From JASJAR01 sp039198225 (GTDB lineage: Bacteria > Pseudomonadota > Alphaproteobacteria > Rhodobacterales > Rhodobacteraceae): a DNA stretch of 64,000 nucleotides. The translations under genes were made by a program, and so were the position numbers. This document shows, piece after piece, positions 59,718 to 64,000 of this stretch (position 1 is its first letter; every line of letters starts with the position of its first letter). The notes below the pieces were generated by a model, which made no database searches, was not told where the DNA came from, and was given only the letters and a program-made list of their open reading frames with translations. The stretch lies in contig JBCCTQ010000013.1 in the NCBI GenBank assembly GCA_039198225.1, forward strand, positions 36,954 through 100,953, given 5' to 3'.

Positions 59718-61529
59718 ATGCAGAAAATGACGCGTGTCGTCGGCTTCGCACTCGCCGCCGGGTTCGGGCTGGCCCTTTCCCAAGGGGCCCATGCCGAGCC
59801 ATCCCATGGCATAGCTATGTACGGTGAGCCGGGGCTTCCACCGGATTTTGTGTCACTCCCCTATGCCAACCCGGATGCGCCAAAAGGCGGGAAGATCGTC
59901 CAAGGGGAGGTGGGGAGTTTTGATTCTCTCAACCCCTATATCCTCAAGGGGCGCCCCCCGTGGCAGCTCCGCTTCCTCGCGGTGGAATCGCTCATGGGCC
60001 GGTCCTATGACGAGCCCTTCACCCTCTACGGGCTCCTCGCCGAATCGATTGAGACCGCCGATGACCGCTCCTGGGTCGAGTTCACCCTCCGGCCCGAAGC
60101 GCGGTTTTCAGACGGAAGCCCGGTGACCGTCGAGGACGTCATCTGGTCCTATGAGACCCTCGGCACGGTCGGCCATCCCCGCTACCACGGGGCCTGGGGC
60201 AAGATCGCCTCTGCCGAAGCCACCGGTGAGCGGAGCGTTCGGTTCACCTTCAACACCGAAGACGACGAGTTGGCACTCATCCTCGGTCTCCGACCCATCC
60301 TCCAAAAGGCCCAATGGGAGGGCCGCGACTTCGCCGAAAGCGGCCTCGACGTGGTGCCCATCACCTCCGCACCTTACGTGATCGACGATTTTGAGCCCGG
60401 CCGGTTCGTCTCGCTCAAGAGAAACCCCGATTACTGGGGCGCAGACATCCCGTTTCGCCGAGGCACCAACAATCTCGACGAGATCCGTATGGAGTTTTTC
60501 TCCGACGGCACCGCCATGTTCGAAGCCTTCAAGGGCGGGCTTTTGACGACGATGCGGGAGACCAATATCCAGAAATGGGACACGGCCTACGACTTTCCGG
60601 CCGTTCAAGCGGGCGAGGTCGTCAAATCGGTGATCCCCCACCAGCGGCCGTCGGGCATCACCGGGCTCGTGATGAACACCCGCCGGCCGGTCTTTGAAGA
60701 CTGGCGGGTGCGGGAAGCGCTGATTACGGCGTTTAACTACGAATTCATCAACCAAACTCTCAACGGTGACCTCCAACCCCGCATAAACAGTTATTTTTCC
60801 AACTCTGTCCTCGGCGCCGATGAGGGGCCAGCTACGGGCAAGGTTGCCGCCCTTCTCTCCCCTTACGGCCCGGATCTTCTGCCGGGCGCGCTTGAAGGCT
60901 ATAGCCTTCCCGCAGGCGACGGCAGCGAACGAAATCGCGGCGCGATCGCCCGGGCGACAGAACTCTTCGAAGAGGCCGGTTGGACAGTCCAGAACGGTGT
61001 GATGGCCGATGCCAACGGGACCCCGTTCAGCTTCGAGATCGTCCTGCCCCAGGGTGCGAACGAACCACAACAAATCGTCGATCTTTATCGCTCGTCCCTC
61101 GAACGGCTCGGCATCACGCCGGCCGTCTCCACCATCGACCCGGCCCAACTCAAGGAGCGCACCAATACTTTCGATTTCGACATGACTTGGTACACGCGCG
61201 GACTGTCTTTGAGCCCCGGCAATGAGCAGTTGCTCTATTGGGGTATGGAGGCCGCCGACACCGAGGGCAGCCGCAATTGGATGGGCGTAAAGAACCGCGC
61301 CATCGACAGCCTTGTGGGCACCATGCTGACCTCCGAAAGCCGGGAAGAATATCTTGCCGCGGTCCGCGCCCTCGACCGCGTGCTGATCTCGGGCCGCTAT
61401 GTCATCCCGGTCTGGCACAACCCCGTGGCCCGGCTTGCCCATGCGGCCGAGCTCCGCTATCCCGACCGCCTGCCGATCTATGGCGACTGGATCGGGTTCC
61501 AACCGGATGTGTGGTGGTTCGAAGAATGA
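59718..61529 (+). CDS. extracellular solute-binding protein, family 5 (YejA-like)
   Basis: A 603-residue periplasmic protein of an oligopeptide-type ABC transporter. The signal peptide ends LALSQGAHA. HGIAMYGEPGLPPDF, GGKIVQGEVGSFDSLNPY and WVEFTLRPEARFSDGSPVT are typical of the YejA/microcin C branch of family 5 binding proteins. The permease and ATPase genes (yejBEF) that normally follow are missing; an entericidin gene overlaps its stop instead. The ligand, probably a peptide or glycoconjugate, is unproven. Confidence 0.88.
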   Translation: MQKMTRVVGFALAAGFGLALSQGAHAEPSHGIAMYGEPGLPPDFVSLPYANPDAPKGGKIVQGEVGSFDSLNPYILKGRPPWQLRFLAVESLMGRSYDEPFTLYGLLAESIETADDRSWVEFTLRPEARFSDGSPVTVEDVIWSYETLGTVGHPRYHGAWGKIASAEATGERSVRFTFNTEDDELALILGLRPILQKAQWEGRDFAESGLDVVPITSAPYVIDDFEPGRFVSLKRNPDYWGADIPFRRGTNNLDEIRMEFFSDGTAMFEAFKGGLLTTMRETNIQKWDTAYDFPAVQAGEVVKSVIPHQRPSGITGLVMNTRRPVFEDWRVREALITAFNYEFINQTLNGDLQPRINSYFSNSVLGADEGPATGKVAALLSPYGPDLLPGALEGYSLPAGDGSERNRGAIARATELFEEAGWTVQNGVMADANGTPFSFEIVLPQGANEPQQIVDLYRSSLERLGITPAVSTIDPAQLKERTNTFDFDMTWYTRGLSLSPGNEQLLYWGMEAADTEGSRNWMGVKNRAIDSLVGTMLTSESREEYLAAVRALDRVLISGRYVIPVWHNPVARLAHAAELRYPDRLPIYGDWIGFQPDVWWFEE

Positions 61530-61651
61530 GACTGACAATGCGGATCGCGCTTCTTGGCCTTGCCCTTCTGGGTCTGGCCGCCTGCAACACGCTCGAAGGG
61601 GTCGGCCAGGACATTTCCGCCGGCGCCCGGGCCATCGACCGGGCGATTTAA
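61526..61651 (+). CDS. entericidin A/B family lipoprotein
   Basis: A 41-residue lipoprotein. A hydrophobic signal (MRIALLGLALLGLAAC) ends in a lipobox, and the mature part CNTLEGVGQDISAGARAIDR matches the entericidin pattern C-N-T-x-x-G-x-G-x-D. Entericidins are small membrane lipoproteins linked to stress or toxin/antidote behaviour in enterics; the role here is unknown. It overlaps the end of the solute-binding protein gene by four bases, so it is probably translated from the same mRNA. An ATG at 61538 is an alternative start. Confidence 0.82.
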   Translation: MRLTMRIALLGLALLGLAACNTLEGVGQDISAGARAIDRAI

Positions 61652-61731
61652 AGAAAAATCACCGCCGATCGCCTTTGCATAAGCAATTTCTTAACGCCAC
61701 TCTATTTTCCTCCGAGGAGATGGAGACTGCG

Positions 61732-61932
61732 ATGATCGACGTTGATAACTGGCAGGCCGGCCTCTTGGCGAGGTTCCCTGCATTGGACCCGGAAACAGTG
61801 GCAGATAGCGGCCAAGACTCTGCTGTGTTGGTCGATCATCTGGCCGAAGCCCATGACCTGACCCGCGCAGAAGCCGAAGAGGTTCTCGCCGATTGGGAAC
61901 TTCGTGAAAGCGCACCTGCCCTGGCCGCTTGA
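61732..61932 (+). CDS. small hypothetical protein
   Basis: A 66-residue acidic protein of predicted helices (NWQAGLLARFPALD, VLVDHLAEAHDLTRAEAEEV). No known family. GAGGAG lies upstream, and an earlier in-frame ATG at 61720 is also possible. Codon use looks coding and the reading frame ends cleanly before the next gene, but there is no independent support. Confidence 0.55.
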   Translation: MIDVDNWQAGLLARFPALDPETVADSGQDSAVLVDHLAEAHDLTRAEAEEVLADWELRESAPALAA

Positions 61933-62003
61933 TCGCTCCCCTTTCCGTCCCCCGGAGGCTCCGTTAAGAGGCGGCCAACGCCTCTTATTGAACCGGCCAT
62001 CCC

Positions 62004-62648
62004 GTGATCAAGCTCGACATTCTATCGGACCCGATTTGCCCTTGGTGCTACATCGGAAAGATCGGTCTCGACCGCGCCCTTGAAGCCCGGCCGGACCACC
62101 CATTCACGGTGGAATGGCACCCGTTTCAGTTAAACCCCGGCATGCCCGCCGAGGGGATGGACCGTCGCGCCTATCTCGAAGCGAAATTCGGCGGCAAAGA
62201 CGGGGCCGACCGGGTCTACGGCCGGATCGCTGAAGCCGCGAAAGCGGCCGGTCTCGGCCTCGATTTCGACCGCATCGCGCGGACGCCCAACACCGTGGAT
62301 GCCCACCGGCTGATCCATTGGGCCGGGCTCGAAGGGCGTCAAACAGCGGTCGTTTCCGCCCTTTTCAAAGCCTATTTCGAAGAGGGGCAAGATATCGGCG
62401 ACCGAGCCGTCCTCCTCGACATCGCAGGCCGCGCGGGCCTTGACCACGCCATGGTCGAGCGCCTCTTCGATGGTGACGCAGATACCGGTGACATCCGCAC
62501 CCGCGACGCCCATGCAAGGGAACGGGGCGTCAACGGCGTGCCGACCTTCATCATCGCCAACCAACATGTGCTGCCCGGCGCCCAATCGCCTGAGCTCTGG
62601 GGCCAGGTGATCGACGAAATCTTAGGCCAGATGCGGTCGGCGGAATGA
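62004..62648 (+). CDS. DsbA-family thioredoxin-fold oxidoreductase (FrnE-like)
   Basis: A 214-residue cytosolic protein. The active site is LSDPICPWCYIGK (CPWC), followed by VEWHPFQLNPGMP, and the cis-Pro segment is GVNGVPTFIIAN, the pattern of FrnE/DsbA-like proteins related to 2-hydroxychromene-2-carboxylate isomerase. It probably acts on cytosolic disulfides or in stress defence. The start is GTG at 62004. Repeat G and the Bcr-type transporter gene follow. Confidence 0.88.
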   Translation: MIKLDILSDPICPWCYIGKIGLDRALEARPDHPFTVEWHPFQLNPGMPAEGMDRRAYLEAKFGGKDGADRVYGRIAEAAKAAGLGLDFDRIARTPNTVDAHRLIHWAGLEGRQTAVVSALFKAYFEEGQDIGDRAVLLDIAGRAGLDHAMVERLFDGDADTGDIRTRDAHARERGVNGVPTFIIANQHVLPGAQSPELWGQVIDEILGQMRSAE

Positions 62649-62681
62649 CCCGTATCGGCCCGCCAGCGGTGCCGTGGGAAT

Positions 62682-62704
62682 TGCGTATTTTTGAAGAGAT
62701 GAAG
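62682..62704 (+). repeat. short-form intergenic repeat, copy G
   Basis: Identical to copy A over 23 bases and in the same orientation as the FrnE-like gene upstream. From the TTG at 62681 it opens a 13-codon frame whose TGA (62720-62722) overlaps the ATG of the next gene. Confidence 0.85.
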
Positions 62705-62718
62705 GCCCCGCCGGGCCC

Positions 62719-63924
62719 ATGAGTGGAACGCCCCTCAGCACCCGCGAATTCATCGCCTTGATGGCCGTTATCGTGGCCACGGTGGCGTTTTCCATCGACG
62801 CCATGCTTCCGGCCCTCGGGGCCATCGCCGAAGAGTTGACACCGGACGCCCCGAACCGGGCCCAACTGATCGTCCCGATCTTCGTTTTGGGAATAGGCAT
62901 CGGTATGGTCTTTGTGGGGCCTCTGGCGGATGCTTTCGGCCGGAAACCGGTGCTTCTCGTGGGGGCGGTGGTTTACATCGGAGCCTCGCTCGTCGCGTGG
63001 CAAGCGCCGACCCTCGAGGGCGTCCTCTTGGCCCGGTTCGTCCAAGGCATGGCCACCGCCGTGCCCCGCATCGTGGCCATGGCTGTCATCCGCGACGTCT
63101 ATCGCGGCCGAGAAATGGCCCAGATCCTCTCCTTCGTATTGATGGTCTTCACCCTTATCCCGGTTCTGGCCCCCTCTCTTGGAGCGGTTCTCATCGCGGG
63201 CTTTGGCTGGCGGTCGCTCTTCCCGGCCTTTGCTATCTTTTCGGCCCTCTCCGTCGCCTGGTTCGCCTTTCGCCAGCCCGAAACCCTCGCACCCACCGAC
63301 CGGCGCCCCTTAAGGCCACGGGCAATCCTCCAAGGTATCGGCGAGGTCCTCTCTTATTCGGTTGTCCGCCGCTCTGTCGCCGCCCAGTGCCTGGCCTTTG
63401 GGTGCCTTTTCACCCTTCTGACAACCACCCAACCGGTCTTTGACCAGACCTTCGGGCGCGAAGCGGGGTTTCCCCTTTGGTTCGGCGCGGTGTCCCTCGT
63501 CTCGGCGGGGGCGGCTTATGTGAACAGTCGGCTTGTCACAAAGGTGGGCATGCGCCTTCTCATCTTCCGATCGATGGCTGCCCTCACCGGTTTTGGTTTT
63601 GTCTATGCAGGCTTGGTCCAATTTGACCTCCTGGGCCCCCTGGCCTTCCCGGCCTATATCGCCTTCATGATCGCGGTGTTTTCGACCGTCGCCTTCACCA
63701 TCGGCAATCTCAATGCCCTTGCCATGGACCCCCTAGGCCAGCTCGCCGGGACCGGAGCGTCGGTCATCGGTGCCATATCAACCGCCGTCTCCGCGCTCCT
63801 TGGCATCGGTGCGGGGCTTTTGTTCGACGGAACACCCTTCATCCCCGCTGCCCTCACAGCAATTTTCGCATCTGGCGTCCTCATCGTCATGCCCCGGCCC
63901 GAAACGGCCCTTCACCCTGGGTGA
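62719..63924 (+). CDS. Bcr/CflA-family MFS multidrug efflux transporter
   Basis: A 401-residue, 12-helix inner-membrane drug/proton antiporter. IDAMLPALGAIAEEL in the first helix and GPLADAFGRKPVLLVGAVVY (MFS motif A, G-x-x-A-D-x-x-G-R-K) are typical of Bcr/CflA, with RFVQGMATAVPRIVAMAVIR and GALVPVLAPSLGA-like motif C region (LIPVLAPSLGAVLI) following. The substrate is not predictable. Its last four codons and stop lie inside the long-form repeat H. Confidence 0.9.
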   Translation: MSGTPLSTREFIALMAVIVATVAFSIDAMLPALGAIAEELTPDAPNRAQLIVPIFVLGIGIGMVFVGPLADAFGRKPVLLVGAVVYIGASLVAWQAPTLEGVLLARFVQGMATAVPRIVAMAVIRDVYRGREMAQILSFVLMVFTLIPVLAPSLGAVLIAGFGWRSLFPAFAIFSALSVAWFAFRQPETLAPTDRRPLRPRAILQGIGEVLSYSVVRRSVAAQCLAFGCLFTLLTTTQPVFDQTFGREAGFPLWFGAVSLVSAGAAYVNSRLVTKVGMRLLIFRSMAALTGFGFVYAGLVQFDLLGPLAFPAYIAFMIAVFSTVAFTIGNLNALAMDPLGQLAGTGASVIGAISTAVSALLGIGAGLLFDGTPFIPAALTAIFASGVLIVMPRPETALHPG

Positions 63925-63971
63925 AATACTCCGGGGGAGGCGCGAAGCGCCCGGGGGCAGAGCCCCCGAAC
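63910..63971 (-). repeat. long-form intergenic repeat, copy H
   Basis: On the minus strand GGGGGCTCTGCCCCC is followed by GGCGCTTCGCGCC, CTCCCCCGGAG and TATTTCACCCAGGGTGAAG. It is the same composite as copy E. A partial second copy of the hairpin part (GGCGCAAAGCGCCCGGGGGC) continues to the window end. It overlaps the 3' end of the transporter gene in the opposite orientation. Confidence 0.8.
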
Positions 63972-64000
63972 AAAAAATCTGGCGCAAAGCGCCCGGGGGC

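Noticed and set aside
60108..61538. Minus-strand 476-codon frame opposite the YejA-like gene
   Set aside because: No family resemblance; the plus-strand solute-binding protein has a signal peptide and conserved blocks.
1..64000. CRISPR array, insertion sequence, prophage or integron
   Set aside because: No regularly spaced direct repeats, transposase, integrase or phage structural genes are visible.

Overview
The window is a dense, GC-rich bacterial chromosome segment carrying almost only housekeeping genes. I see no prophage, insertion sequence, CRISPR array or plasmid gene. Gene content and order point to an alphaproteobacterium of the Rhodobacteraceae/Paracoccaceae (Roseobacter-like). Supporting signs are a GAAC-N7-GAAC LexA box, a VPLPA-CTERM-type sorting tail, an erpA/dgt pair, a PBP activator-rsmI-yraN-gshB block, a RamA-like corrinoid activator near MetF- and pterin-binding methyltransferase genes, and an 1824-residue GOGAT-like protein beside a CysJ-like diflavin reductase. 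I cannot name the genus.

Layout. 0-2.3 kb: the 3' part of pgi with a one-base frameshift, an LpxB-related protein, and tRNA-Gly(CCC). 2.3-7.9 kb (minus): a corrinoid activation protein, a membrane protein, a methyl-THF:corrinoid methyltransferase, a MetF-like reductase and a small 'virulence factor' family protein, which look like parts of a split methionine synthase system. 8-10 kb: ppx and rlmE. 10-16.3 kb: a hypothetical gene, an aldo/keto reductase, an orphan LexA-controlled imuA, dgt, erpA, a methyltransferase divergent from a MarR regulator with three palindromic operators, and xth. 16.3-24.2 kb: gshB, yraN and rsmI divergent from a PBP-activator lipoprotein, glnD and murJ. 24.2-28.6 kb: a catalytically dead rhomboid, trpS, recN and bamD. 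28.9-36.1 kb: the diflavin reductase and the GOGAT-like giant. 36.4-41.3 kb: a DoxX-like protein, an aldehyde dehydrogenase, an AmgK-like kinase, a saccharopine/lysine dehydrogenase-like protein and a hydrolase. 41.6-44.6 kb: a LuxR solo coupled to aroQ, a spondin-domain VPLPA-CTERM protein and a GNAT. 44.9-52.3 kb (minus): the full Pho regulon phoR-pstSCAB-phoU-phoB with a Pho box. 52.5-58.5 kb: a hypothetical gene, class II DAHP synthase, a GlxA-type regulator, psuK-psuG, a DUF502 protein and a small exported protein. 58.6-64 kb: bdhA, a candidate small RNA, a YejA-like solute-binding protein overlapping an entericidin, a FrnE-like thioredoxin-fold protein and a Bcr/CflA efflux pump.

The structure not explained by genes is a family of short intergenic repeats with the core GTATTTTT-N4-RGATGAAG (eight copies and one degenerate copy). 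Most lie just 3' of a gene and in the same orientation as that gene, and two supply the end of a neighbouring reading frame. Other signals worth following are the orphan promoter plus terminator at 59.5-59.6 kb on the minus strand (likely sRNA), the GTCAA-N5-TTGAC operators, the tandem intercistronic hairpins between ppx and rlmE, and the apparent lack of any normal start codon at the expected start of dgt.

Many genes are translationally coupled by 4-base overlaps (rsmI/yraN, glnD/murJ, aroQ/luxR, pstC/pstA, phoU/phoB, psuK/psuG, lysine dehydrogenase-like/hydrolase, solute-binding protein/entericidin). All identifications come from reading the translations and motifs; no database search was run.
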